10,738 bases of DNA from Firmicutes bacterium UBA6648 (GCA_002455605.1 DKLE01000166.1:2306-13043), one strand, 5' to 3'; positions 1 through 7,363 are shown, counted from the stretch's first letter. The notes: a model not told the origin generated them from the letters alone. Numbers and translations: made by a program.

Positions 1-1491
1 ACTGACCTTTACTATCTCATTCACTAAATAGGCATTACTTCCGCAGAAAATAAGACCATTGTCCGCATCTCCCTTGGCCGCCGCAATCAATGCTTCCGTT
101 ATGCAATATGGAGCAACCTTTGGATTACATGCGGTCATACATCCGTTGCAGCGTTTAATCGGAAGCTTTTCCGCACGTTCTGCAATTTCTGTAACAAATT
201 TGTTCCTTATAGCCCGGCCCGGCATGCCTACAGGGCTTTTTATTATAGTAATGTCTTCTTTTTTACAATTGACATAAGCTTGTTTAAAGCTTTCAGGAGC
301 ATCGCACTCCTCAGTAGCAACAAATCTTGTCCCCACCTGAACACCGTCAGCTCCGTAGGATAAAGCCATTTGGACATCCTCTCTGGTAAAAATGCCTCCG
401 CCTACAATCAGCTTACATTCCGGTATGCTGGCTATTTCCGCTTTTATTTCCATTAGCGTCTTATAGAAATTTTCATCCGCAATTTCCAGCTGTTCTTCTT
501 TAAAGCCTAAATGGCCTCCAGCTTTCGGACCTTCATAAACAAAGCCGTCCGGCATCCTGTTATGCTTCTTGGACCAGCTTCTCATAATTAAAGCCGCTGC
601 TCTTGCTGATGAAACAATCGGTATAAGCTTTACATCTTTGCCTTTTACAATACCGGGAAGTGAAGTAGGAAGTCCTGCTCCGGAAACAATTACTTTGGCT
701 CCCGCTTCAATTGCTGCCTCAATAATCTCGTTATAATTTCTGGCTACACACATCATATTGATACCAATAGGGCCTGCTCCCGGTATATCCTTCACTTCAT
801 TTACTGCAAGCTCTACTTGCCTTTTTATGGCTCTCACATTGGCCGATAATGGATCGGCATAGAAATCATCTTCCGTATATCCCGGCTGTGCAGCAGATAT
901 GATGCCAACGCCGCCGCATTTGGCCACTGCCGCTGCCAGTTTCCACATAGAGACACCTATCCCCATCCCGCCTTGAAATATAGGTATAGGTATTTCCAGT
1001 CCATTCATATTCATCGATTTAAGTTCCATAGGTCCCTCGCTTCTAACAGGCTTTATGAGCTGCATTCTGAAAAAATCTCTAAGACCTTCCAAGGATTTTA
1101 AAAGCACCTCTATTTCAGGTTCAGTCATATTTGCCGTTATATCCTTAATCATGTTTCTGTGAAAAGTCTGATGCTCTTCAACCACACTAATTCCTGCATC
1201 TGTAAGCCCAATTTTTACTATTCTTCTATCTTCAGCAATTCTGCATCTTTCAACATATCCTTTTTTCACCAGTTTATTTATGGCTACCGTCAATGTGCTG
1301 ACACTAATTTTCAAAGAACCTGCTACCTGAGTCATGGTCTTCAATTTCCCGATTCCAATAGCTTCAAGGGTATGAATTTCTGTAATAGAAAGGTCAATGT
1401 TGCTTGATTCCTTTATTGATTTTTCTTCAACCTTTAAAACACTGTTCATAAGGCTGACCAGTATTTCATTTAGCTTTGTATTTCTTTCCAC
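1..1491 (-). CDS. FabT-like MarR regulator fused to FabK/nitronate-monooxygenase-like flavoprotein (3' end beyond window)
   Basis: One frame of 497 codons runs from a GTG at 1491 to the left edge without a stop. Residues 1-145 are a MarR winged helix closely resembling streptococcal FabT by recalled sequence: SITEIHTLEAIG at 35-46, recognition-helix region about 63-77, KKGYVER at 76-82, wing with EDRR at 87-90. Residues 155-497 are a 2-nitropropane-dioxygenase/FabK-type FMN barrel: PIFQGGMG at 170-177, VSGAGLPTS near 309-317, EGPKAGGHLGF with the likely catalytic His327, GGG at 364-366, VQVGTRF at 384-390. Four cysteines follow (C448, C451, C455, C463). The barrel family is usually about 350 residues, so only a short tail is probably missing. 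The start is set by AAGGAG six bases upstream, 18 bases after the fabZ stop, so translation is probably coupled to fabZ. By homology the first domain would repress fab genes with acyl-ACP as corepressor (known for FabT); the role of the barrel is unknown. Confidence 0.88.
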   Translation of the reverse strand, partial: MERNTKLNEILVSLMNSVLKVEEKSIKESSNIDLSITEIHTLEAIGIGKLKTMTQVAGSLKISVSTLTVAINKLVKKGYVERCRIAEDRRIVKIGLTDAGISVVEEHQTFHRNMIKDITANMTEPEIEVLLKSLEGLRDFFRMQLIKPVRSEGPMELKSMNMNGLEIPIPIFQGGMGIGVSMWKLAAAVAKCGGVGIISAAQPGYTEDDFYADPLSANVRAIKRQVELAVNEVKDIPGAGPIGINMMCVARNYNEIIEAAIEAGAKVIVSGAGLPTSLPGIVKGKDVKLIPIVSSARAAALIMRSWSKKHNRMPDGFVYEGPKAGGHLGFKEEQLEIADENFYKTLMEIKAEIASIPECKLIVGGGIFTREDVQMALSYGADGVQVGTRFVATEECDAPESFKQAYVNCKKEDITIIKSPVGMPGRAIRNKFVTEIAERAEKLPIKRCNGCMTACNPKVAPYCITEALIAAAKGDADNGLIFCGSNAYLVNEIVKVS

Positions 1492-1503
1492 CTTCTGCTC
1501 CTT
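1492..1503 (-). promoter_or_regulatory. Ribosome binding site fixing the GTG start of the MarR-flavoprotein fusion
   Basis: AAGGAG occupies 1503-1498 and is followed by a six-base spacer and GTG at 1491. No ATG lies between the fabZ stop (1512-1510) and this GTG in that frame, and the encoded N-terminus (VERNTKLNEILVSL) aligns from its first residues with FabT-type proteins. Confidence 0.7.
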
Positions 1504-1509
1504 GTCTGC

Positions 1510-1935
1510 TTACCCTATAGCGAAGGTAATTTCACATTTACAAGCTACTTTATCACCTAAATAAGCAGTGGCCATACCTTTTCCGGAGCTGCTTCGAAGC
1601 CGATCCAACTCCACATGCAGGCGTAAAGTATCCCCGGGAACTACTTTCTGGCGAAACTTTGCCTCTTTTATACCGCCGAAATAAGCAATTTTACCTCGGT
1701 GCTCCGGCATAGACAGAATTGCCACTGCACCGGCCTGAGCCAATGCTTCAATGATTAAAACTCCCGGCATTACCTTCTCCTGTGGAAAATGGCCTGCAAA
1801 ATAGTATTCCTTTTCACTCACATGCTTTATAGCTGTAATGCTTTTGCCTTCTTCCATTTCTTCAATCTCATCAATCAAAAGGAACGGATCTCTATGAGGA
1901 ATGATTTCCATAATTTCTTCTCTATTCATTAACAT
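1510..1935 (-). CDS. fabZ: 3-hydroxyacyl-[acyl-carrier-protein] dehydratase FabZ
   Basis: Cytosolic hot-dog-fold dehydratase that converts (3R)-hydroxyacyl-ACP to trans-2-enoyl-ACP in type II fatty-acid elongation. The 141-residue product has the family's normal length. IIPHRDPFLLID lies at 11-22; AGHFPQEKVMPGV at 47-59 holds the catalytic His49; IIEALAQAGA at 61-70 holds the catalytic Glu63. The frame is open further upstream to 1965, but the ATG at 1935 is preferred because AAAGGA lies nine bases before it and the extra N-terminal residues (MFMCWKGTNK) are not FabZ-like. An ATG two codons later is a possible alternative. The gene is separated from fabF by 336 bases, unlike the tight spacing elsewhere in the cluster, and is followed 18 bases on by the MarR-flavoprotein fusion. 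Confidence 0.95.
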   Translation of the reverse strand: MLMNREEIMEIIPHRDPFLLIDEIEEMEEGKSITAIKHVSEKEYYFAGHFPQEKVMPGVLIIEALAQAGAVAILSMPEHRGKIAYFGGIKEAKFRQKVVPGDTLRLHVELDRLRSSSGKGMATAYLGDKVACKCEITFAIG

Positions 1936-2029
1936 CTTGTTTGTTCCTTTCCAACACATAAACAATTTTCTGGGTTCGCCTGTGGCTTATGCCTTATTAT
2001 TTATGTTTTACACATTTTTATATATTACC

Positions 2030-2098
2030 ATAAAATTTATATAATTGTACACCAAAGTCCAAAACCACAGCATTTTCGACTAAAATCATAAATTTTAT
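2030..2098. repeat. 11-bp perfect inverted repeat pair flanking possible fabZ promoter and small palindrome
   Basis: ATAAAATTTAT at 2030-2040 and its exact reverse complement ATAAATTTTAT at 2088-2098 enclose 47 bases. Inside lies the near-palindrome ATTTTCGACTAAAAT (2072-2086). The arms contain only A and T, so chance is a real possibility in this AT-rich gap. Confidence 0.45.
2036..2062 (-). promoter_or_regulatory. Possible weak promoter for fabZ and the fusion gene
   Basis: On the minus strand TTGGAC (2062-2057) is followed after 15 bases by TATAAA (2041-2036); TACAAT at 2049-2044 is an alternative -10 without a good -35. The long gap before fabZ makes a second promoter reasonable, but the spacing is short and the match is modest. 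Confidence 0.3.
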
Positions 2099-2271
2099 TA
2101 TTGCGCTACTATTTTTTAGTCTTCCAGCTAAAAATCCGGTCATTTGATGCTAATTTTTATAGGTTTTCAAAACATAAAATGTGTTTTTAAATAACTGGTT
2201 AAAAGCCTCAAAACCAATTTCAACTACTATGAATAAATTTAAGCAGCCACACACAAACCCATAGCCACCAT

Positions 2272-3510
2272 TTATTTTACAAACTTCTTAAATAAAACCG
2301 TTCCGTTATGTCCGCCAAAACCAAGTGAGTTTGACATTACATAATTCAGTTCCTTAGCTCTTCCTACATTAGGAACATAGTCAAGGTCTAACTGTTCATC
2401 CGGAACCTTATAATTAATAGTCGGTGGAACAAAATTATCGCCCAGAGCCTTTATACAAATAACTGCTTCAATCGCTCCTGCGGCACCCAGCAGATGTCCT
2501 GTCATGCTCTTTGTTGAACTTACAGGCACCTTTGTATCATCACCAAAGACTGATTTAATCGCCTTTGTCTCAAATTCATCATTGTACGGCGTACCAGTTC
2601 CGTGTGCATTGATATAATCCACATCACCGGCATTAATTCCAGCTTCTTCAATTGCCATCTTCATTGCAGCTGCGGCTCCTTCTCCTGACGGAGACGGTGA
2701 TGTTACATGATAGGCGTCACAAGTAGTTCCATAGCCTACCACTTCGCCGTAAATCTTAGCCCCTCTTGAAACAGCGTGTTCCAGCTCTTCAAGAACCAGG
2801 AAACCGGCTCCTTCACCCATGACAAAACCATCTCTCTCCTTATCAAACGGAGTAGAGCATCTATCCTTATCCGTTCTGGTGGATAAAGCTGTCATGTTGG
2901 CAAAGCCTGCGAAACATACCGGGGAAAAAGCTGCTTCTGCTCCTCCGGCAAGCATCACATCTGCATAACCATGCTTGATGTATCGAAAAGCCTCTCCTAA
3001 GCTGTGTGTTCCTGCAGAGCAGGCAGTTACCACGCCAAGACATGTGGCCTTAGCCTGAACAGCAATAGAAATATTCCCGGCTAATATGTTCGGTATAACC
3101 ATTGGAACCAGCAAAGCAGACACCCTGGCATAGCCTTTTTCGTCTCCTTTCAGTGCAGCCTTCTTGGATTCTTCCTCCAACGTCATAACACCGCCGATAC
3201 CGGTTCCGGCAACAACGCCAAAACGGTGCGGATCCACGTTTTCTCCACTCACAATTCCACTGTCCTGCACTGCTTCTCTTGCGGCAGTCAGACCAAACTG
3301 TGAAGACCGGTCCAGTCTCTTTGCCGCTCTTTTATCTTCATATTCAAAGTTCTTCACTTCTCCGCCCATAATGGCTTTCTGATAAGTGGTATCTAAAATA
3401 GTGATCTGATCGATTCCGTTTTTTCCATTTTTAATACCTTCCCAAAATTCAGCGGTATTATTACCTACAGGGGTCACTGCCCCCAGTCCGGTTATAACAA
3501 CTCTTTTCAT
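2272..3510 (-). CDS. fabF: Beta-ketoacyl-ACP synthase II (FabF)
   Basis: Condensing enzyme of type II fatty-acid elongation: it transfers the acyl chain from acyl-ACP to its active-site cysteine and condenses it with malonyl-ACP. The product is 412 residues, the usual size. The thiolase-fold triad is complete: Cys164 in VTACSAGTHS, His303 in NAHGTGTP, His339 in TGHLLGAAG, with Lys334 in SSTKSMTGH. The C-terminal NSLGFGGHN (394-402) carries the gatekeeper Phe398. The frame opens at 3543, but the ATG at 3510 is chosen because GGAGGG lies just before it and MKRVVITGLGAVTPVG is the canonical FabF N-terminus. It lies 69 bases after fabG, and an unusually long gap follows it before fabZ. Confidence 0.96.
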   Translation of the reverse strand: MKRVVITGLGAVTPVGNNTAEFWEGIKNGKNGIDQITILDTTYQKAIMGGEVKNFEYEDKRAAKRLDRSSQFGLTAAREAVQDSGIVSGENVDPHRFGVVAGTGIGGVMTLEEESKKAALKGDEKGYARVSALLVPMVIPNILAGNISIAVQAKATCLGVVTACSAGTHSLGEAFRYIKHGYADVMLAGGAEAAFSPVCFAGFANMTALSTRTDKDRCSTPFDKERDGFVMGEGAGFLVLEELEHAVSRGAKIYGEVVGYGTTCDAYHVTSPSPSGEGAAAAMKMAIEEAGINAGDVDYINAHGTGTPYNDEFETKAIKSVFGDDTKVPVSSTKSMTGHLLGAAGAIEAVICIKALGDNFVPPTINYKVPDEQLDLDYVPNVGRAKELNYVMSNSLGFGGHNGTVLFKKFVK

Positions 3511-3579
3511 AATTCCCTCCAATATTATAATTCCACATTCCACTTTGTATTCACTCTGCCGGAACGTGTAAGGTTTTTC

Positions 3580-4320
3580 CTAAATGCTCATTCCACCATC
3601 AACACATATAGTTTGTGCCGTCACATACTGTGACAGATCGCTGGCCAAAAATAGAGCAACATTGGCAATATCCTCAGGAAGCCCCATCCTGCCTAAGCTG
3701 ATAACTTCATTCATCTTAGATTTCTGATCATTCGTAAGCGCATCCGTCATATCTGTCTCAACAAAACCGGGAGCAATTGCATTTACTCGAACATTTCTCC
3801 TGCCCAGCTCCTTGGCTGCTGACATAGTCATGCCGATAACTCCTGCTTTTGATGCAGCATAATTAACCTGACCGGGATTTCCTTTCACTCCTACAATTGA
3901 AGAAAGGTTTATGATAGTTCCGGATTTTTGCTTCACCATCACATTTCCGGCTTCTTTTAAGAAATAAAAAGCTCCCTTTAAGTTTGTATCCACAACGGAA
4001 TCAAAATCTTCTTCCGACATTCTCATCAGCAGTTTATCCTTGGTAATACCTGCATTGTTTACCAGAATATCAACTCTTCCGAATTTTTCTTTTGCTTTAG
4101 CAACTGCCTCAACGGCAAAAGCCGGATCCGCCACGTCACCCTTCAAAATTTCTACCTGCGTACCATATTGTGCCAGTTCATCCTCTGTCTTTTCTGCCGC
4201 TGCATCATTACTTCTATAGCATAAAAGTACATTCGCACCGTTTTTGCAAAATATTTCTGCAATTGCCTTACCAATACCTCGAACACCTCCGGTAATAATT
4301 GCACTCTTGCCCTTTAACAT
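3580..4320 (-). CDS. fabG: 3-oxoacyl-[acyl-carrier-protein] reductase FabG
   Basis: NADPH-dependent short-chain dehydrogenase that reduces 3-ketoacyl-ACP to (3R)-hydroxyacyl-ACP. The product is 246 residues, normal for FabG. The cofactor motif TGGVRGIG lies at 10-17, NNAG at 88-91, and the catalytic tetrad is Asn113, Ser141, Tyr154 and Lys158 (in NYAASKAG). The C-terminal LPEDIANVALFLASD and the final VDGGMSI are typical. The start follows AAGGAGG with a five-base spacer. It lies 63 bases after fabD and 69 before fabF in the same cluster. Many SDR paralogs exist, but position and complete motifs make FabG the clear choice. Confidence 0.96.
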   Translation of the reverse strand: MLKGKSAIITGGVRGIGKAIAEIFCKNGANVLLCYRSNDAAAEKTEDELAQYGTQVEILKGDVADPAFAVEAVAKAKEKFGRVDILVNNAGITKDKLLMRMSEEDFDSVVDTNLKGAFYFLKEAGNVMVKQKSGTIINLSSIVGVKGNPGQVNYAASKAGVIGMTMSAAKELGRRNVRVNAIAPGFVETDMTDALTNDQKSKMNEVISLGRMGLPEDIANVALFLASDLSQYVTAQTICVDGGMSI

Positions 4321-4383
4321 TTTTACCTCCTTAAGCTTATCTGACGCATACTCCGCCAGCTAAGCTCTGCTTTTTATTTTTTC

Positions 4384-5379
4384 CTATTTATTTTCTATCA
4401 ACGTTTTTACTGTATTTTGTAAACTCTCCATGTCCTGAACATTTAGAGCGAGTAATCCCTCGTTAATCTTTTTAACAATACCGCACAGCGTAGTTCCGGG
4501 ACCAAATTCAATCACACACTGTACGCCGTCTGCCATCATGTTTTCAATAATTTCCTGCCAATAAACCGGACTCATAGCCTGTTTACCCATTAATCCTGCA
4601 ATATATTTGCTCACTGAAGCTTGATCCAGTCCCTCTGCACCTTTCATCATGTCCTCAGCAGTAACATCGGAATAAACCTTTTTATTTGGTGCTTTTAAGT
4701 CAAAACCCATCAGAAAATCCTGCAGTTTTGCAGCTGCCGGTGCCATCATTTCACTGTGAAAAGCCGTTCCTACGCTGAGAGGAATAGCCTTAATCTTTCT
4801 GGCCTTAGCTTCTGTTCTGAATCTTTCCAAGGCTTCTTTGTCACCTGCAACAACGGTCTGAACCGGTGAGTTAAAGTTAACACCCTGCAGAATACCGTCT
4901 CCTTTAACAGCATCGACACAATCCAGAATCGCCTGTCTCTCACCGAAAGCAGCGATCATACTGCCCCGCTGAACACCATCTGCGCCCAGCCCCGCTTCAT
5001 TCATCCAGGTTCCTCTGTTCGTAACGATCTCCATGCCTTGTCTTATGTCTGTAATAGTCCCTGCTGCGGTTAATGCTGCGTACTCTCCCAGGCTAAAGCC
5101 TGCCAGCCCTACAATTTCAAGAGAATCCAATAAGGTTTCATCTTGTTTTCTGATTTCCTCAAAAAAAGCTTCATAGGCAGCCATCGTTACAGTATAAACA
5201 CAGGGCTGAGTGATATGCGTCTGTTTAAGCATATCCTTGGTTCCCTCAAAGCACCATTCTTTAACCTGTTCTCCGGCTAATTCCATTATCTCTCTGGCCT
5301 TCTTGGAATTGTCATACAGTTCTTTTCCCATTCCCGGATACTGAGCTCCCTGCCCAGCAAATATCAACCCAATCTTCAT
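4384..5379 (-). CDS. fabD: Malonyl-CoA:ACP transacylase FabD
   Basis: Transfers malonyl from CoA to acyl carrier protein, supplying the extender for FabH and FabF. The 331-residue product is somewhat longer than the roughly 310 of the E. coli enzyme; part of the extra length lies around residues 74-88. GQGAQYPGMG is at 9-18, the nucleophile Ser96 in GFSLGEYAALTAAG (where E. coli has GHSLGEY), Arg122 in NRG for the malonyl carboxylate, and His208 in AFHSEMM. GPGTTLCG follows near the C-terminus. The AGGAGG at 5396-5391 overlaps the fabK stop codon and lies 11 bases before the ATG, a slightly long spacer; no nearer start codon is in frame. Confidence 0.95.
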   Translation of the reverse strand: MKIGLIFAGQGAQYPGMGKELYDNSKKAREIMELAGEQVKEWCFEGTKDMLKQTHITQPCVYTVTMAAYEAFFEEIRKQDETLLDSLEIVGLAGFSLGEYAALTAAGTITDIRQGMEIVTNRGTWMNEAGLGADGVQRGSMIAAFGERQAILDCVDAVKGDGILQGVNFNSPVQTVVAGDKEALERFRTEAKARKIKAIPLSVGTAFHSEMMAPAAAKLQDFLMGFDLKAPNKKVYSDVTAEDMMKGAEGLDQASVSKYIAGLMGKQAMSPVYWQEIIENMMADGVQCVIEFGPGTTLCGIVKKINEGLLALNVQDMESLQNTVKTLIENK

Positions 5380-5394
5380 TTTCTTGATAACCTC

Positions 5395-6339
5395 CTAAAA
5401 TAAAGAAACTCTGTCAGCGTAGATCTTTTTAGCCTCCTCAAATATTTCTGCAATCATCTCTGCCGCCGGCTGTTCCCTATTCACAATACCTGCAATTTGA
5501 CCCGACATGACCGATCCCCGTTCCACATCCCCGTCAAATACCGCTGCACTTAAAGCCCCAATGCCTACCTTATCAATGGCGGCTTGCGCGTCTTCTCCGT
5601 TACATGATTTTTCAATTGCCAAAATTTCTCTGGCCAGTTTATTCTTTATAACTCTCACGGGATGACCGGTAATTCTTCCGGTTGCACAAGTGTCTGTATC
5701 CTTGGCTTTAAGAATCGCATCCTTATAATTCTGCGAAACAATACATTCCTTTGCCACAACAAACCTTGTACCTACCTGTACACCCTTGGCTCCCAGCATA
5801 TAAGCTGCTGCTATGCCTCTTCCGTCTGCTATTCCCCCGGCCGCTATCACTGGAATAGATACTGCATCTGCCACTTGGGGGGTAAGAGCCATTGTGGTAA
5901 TTTCCCCGATATGTCCGCCGGCTTCTGTGCCTTCCGCGATGACAGCATCAGCCCCGGCTCGTTCCACTCGCACTGCCAACGCCACAGAAGCAACTACCGG
6001 AATTACTTTCACTCCTGCTTCCTTAAGGGACTTCATATATTTACCTGGATTTCCTGCACCAGTAGTTACCACAGGAACCTTTTCTTCACAGACCACTGTC
6101 ATCAGTTCATCTATATTGGGCATAAGAAGCATCAGATTCACTCCGAAAGGCTTGTCTGTAAGCTCCCTTACTTTTTTTATTTCATTTCTAAGCCACTCGG
6201 CATCATAGCCTCCGCTGGCAATAATACCAAGACCTCCTCCATTACTTACAGCCGCCGCCAATGCACTTTCTGCAATTCTTGCCATAGCTCCTTGTATGAT
6301 TGGATATTTTGTTCCTAAGATCTGACATACGTCGTTCAT
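5395..6339 (-). CDS. fabK: Enoyl-[acyl-carrier-protein] reductase II (FabK, FMN-dependent)
   Basis: Flavin-dependent NAD(P)H enoyl-ACP reductase that performs the last step of each elongation cycle, replacing the triclosan-sensitive FabI in streptococci and many clostridia. The 314-residue product matches pneumococcal FabK along its length as recalled: PIIQGAMA at 13-20, KPFGVNLMLL at 63-72, VTTGAGNPGKYM at 91-102, IAEGTEAGGHIG at 134-145 with catalytic His143, IPVIAAGGIADG at 162-173 and VQVGTRFVVAKE at 187-198. The frame extends to 6381, but the ATG at 6339 follows GGAGG and begins MNDVCQILGTKYPIIQG, the family's usual N-terminus. Only 19 bases separate it from the fabH stop, the place where acpP lies in streptococcal clusters. 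Confidence 0.95.
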   Translation of the reverse strand: MNDVCQILGTKYPIIQGAMARIAESALAAAVSNGGGLGIIASGGYDAEWLRNEIKKVRELTDKPFGVNLMLLMPNIDELMTVVCEEKVPVVTTGAGNPGKYMKSLKEAGVKVIPVVASVALAVRVERAGADAVIAEGTEAGGHIGEITTMALTPQVADAVSIPVIAAGGIADGRGIAAAYMLGAKGVQVGTRFVVAKECIVSQNYKDAILKAKDTDTCATGRITGHPVRVIKNKLAREILAIEKSCNGEDAQAAIDKVGIGALSAAVFDGDVERGSVMSGQIAGIVNREQPAAEMIAEIFEEAKKIYADRVSLF

Positions 6340-6358
6340 ACATTTTCCTCCTGAGTAT

Positions 6359-7363
6359 TTACACTTCAAAGATAACCGCACCGGCGCTTAAGCCTCCGCC
6401 AAAGCCCACCAGCATTATCTTATCGCCTTTTTTAATCTTTGCTGTATTCATTATATCATATAAAGCCATCGGTACACTGGCCGCAGACACATTTCCCGTC
6501 TCATTTAAGCTGATCTGAAATTTTTCTATAGGCTGTTTAAATTTTTTAGCCGCTGACGAAATAATCCTCAGGTTTGCCTGATGAGGAACATAATAGGCGA
6601 TGTCATCCGCTGTCAGCCCTGCCAGCTCCAGGGATTTTTCCATCACCTCACCGATAGCATTCACTGCAAATTTGAATACCTGACTACCCTGCATGGATAA
6701 AGTCTGCTGCTCCGGATTATCCAAATCCTCATCAGTAAACGGCGTTTTCAAAAATTCCATTCCGCAAGTCAATGAATCTGTGGTATCATCATAGTTCTTT
6801 ACAAAGGAAGCAAGTATTCCCTTTTCCTTTGGATTGTTTTCCAGCACAGCTGCTCCTGCTCCATCACCAAACAATATGCAGGTGCCTCTATCCGTCCAGT
6901 TGACAATCCGGCTCAGCCGTTCAACACCGATAATCAAAGCTTTGTTGATGGTATTAGTATGAACACCATTCACTTTATTTACCATACCGTTTTTCATCAG
7001 TGCTTCAGCAATCCAGATAGCGTAGATAAATCCGCTGCATGCAGTATTGATGTCAAAAGCAATGGCATTTGGAAGGTTCAATTCTCTCTTCACCATCGCC
7101 CCCATTGATGGTACTAATTTATCCGGCGTAACCGTAGCAACAATCACCAGCCCTATTTCTTCATAATTTTCCCCTTCTAGGGCTATTTTTGCCGCATCCA
7201 CCGCTAAATCCAGCCCCGACTCACTGGTAGCAATTCTTCTTTCTGTAATACCGGTTCTTGCAACTATCCATTCATTGTCTGTATCTACAAATTTATTTAA
7301 ATCTTCATTCTTTACTACTAACTTAGGTACTGCCTTACCGGCATGTTTTATTGTTATTCCCAA
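6359..7363 (-). CDS. fabH: Beta-ketoacyl-ACP synthase III (FabH), TTG start
   Basis: Initiation enzyme of type II fatty-acid synthesis, condensing a short acyl-CoA with malonyl-ACP. The product is 334 residues, about a dozen longer than most FabH. The triad is Cys109 (INTACSGFIY), His261 (VPHQANLRI) and Asn291 (ETGNVSAASVP); WIVARTGITERR is at 32-43, GDGAGAAVL at 167-174, and the C-terminal GFGGGLSAGAVIFEV is canonical. The start is TTG: AAGGAGG lies five bases before it, and GITIKHAGKAVP is where FabH proteins begin. Extra residues at about 129-141 (NKVNGVHTNTINK) lie between ALMKNG and ALIIGVERLS, two segments normally joined by a short turn. It is the first gene of the cluster, behind the promoter and FabT-like operator. 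Confidence 0.95.
   Translation of the reverse strand: MGITIKHAGKAVPKLVVKNEDLNKFVDTDNEWIVARTGITERRIATSESGLDLAVDAAKIALEGENYEEIGLVIVATVTPDKLVPSMGAMVKRELNLPNAIAFDINTACSGFIYAIWIAEALMKNGMVNKVNGVHTNTINKALIIGVERLSRIVNWTDRGTCILFGDGAGAAVLENNPKEKGILASFVKNYDDTTDSLTCGMEFLKTPFTDEDLDNPEQQTLSMQGSQVFKFAVNAIGEVMEKSLELAGLTADDIAYYVPHQANLRIISSAAKKFKQPIEKFQISLNETGNVSAASVPMALYDIMNTAKIKKGDKIMLVGFGGGLSAGAVIFEV

Larger units (their letters stand above)
1936..2271. other. AT-rich non-coding gap between fabF and fabZ
   Basis: No credible gene was found on either strand. I looked for acpP (Asp-Ser-Leu phosphopantetheine motif) and for accB (Glu-Ala-Met-Lys-Met biotin motif), which often sit in such clusters, and saw neither. 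The stretch holds several AT-rich inverted repeats: TTTTTAG/CTAAAAA at 2113-2119 and 2128-2134, an 11-bp pair at 2030-2040 and 2088-2098, and a palindrome at 2072-2086. A weak minus-strand promoter-like region lies near 2036-2062. No G+C-rich stem followed by a T-run was seen, so no confident terminator for fabF. Confidence 0.6.

Noticed and set aside
1027..1080. A frameshift or missed stop that falsely joins the MarR and flavin-barrel domains
   Set aside because: Every codon across the junction was read in the minus frame; there is no stop, and both sides remain protein-like with family motifs in the same frame.
2113..2134. TTTTTAG/CTAAAAA hairpin as a terminator for fabF
   Set aside because: The stem is short and almost all A-T, and there is no T-run right after it on the minus strand, so a terminator call is not supported.
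1936..2271. Hidden acpP or accB gene in the fabF-fabZ gap
   Set aside because: No phosphopantetheine DSL or biotin EAMKM motif and no long open frame on either strand.
5662..6318. Long open frames on the plus strand opposite fabK, including one at 5813-6208
   Set aside because: They lie antisense to a fully supported fabK, give low-complexity or Cys/His/Ser-rich products of no known family and lack ribosome sites.
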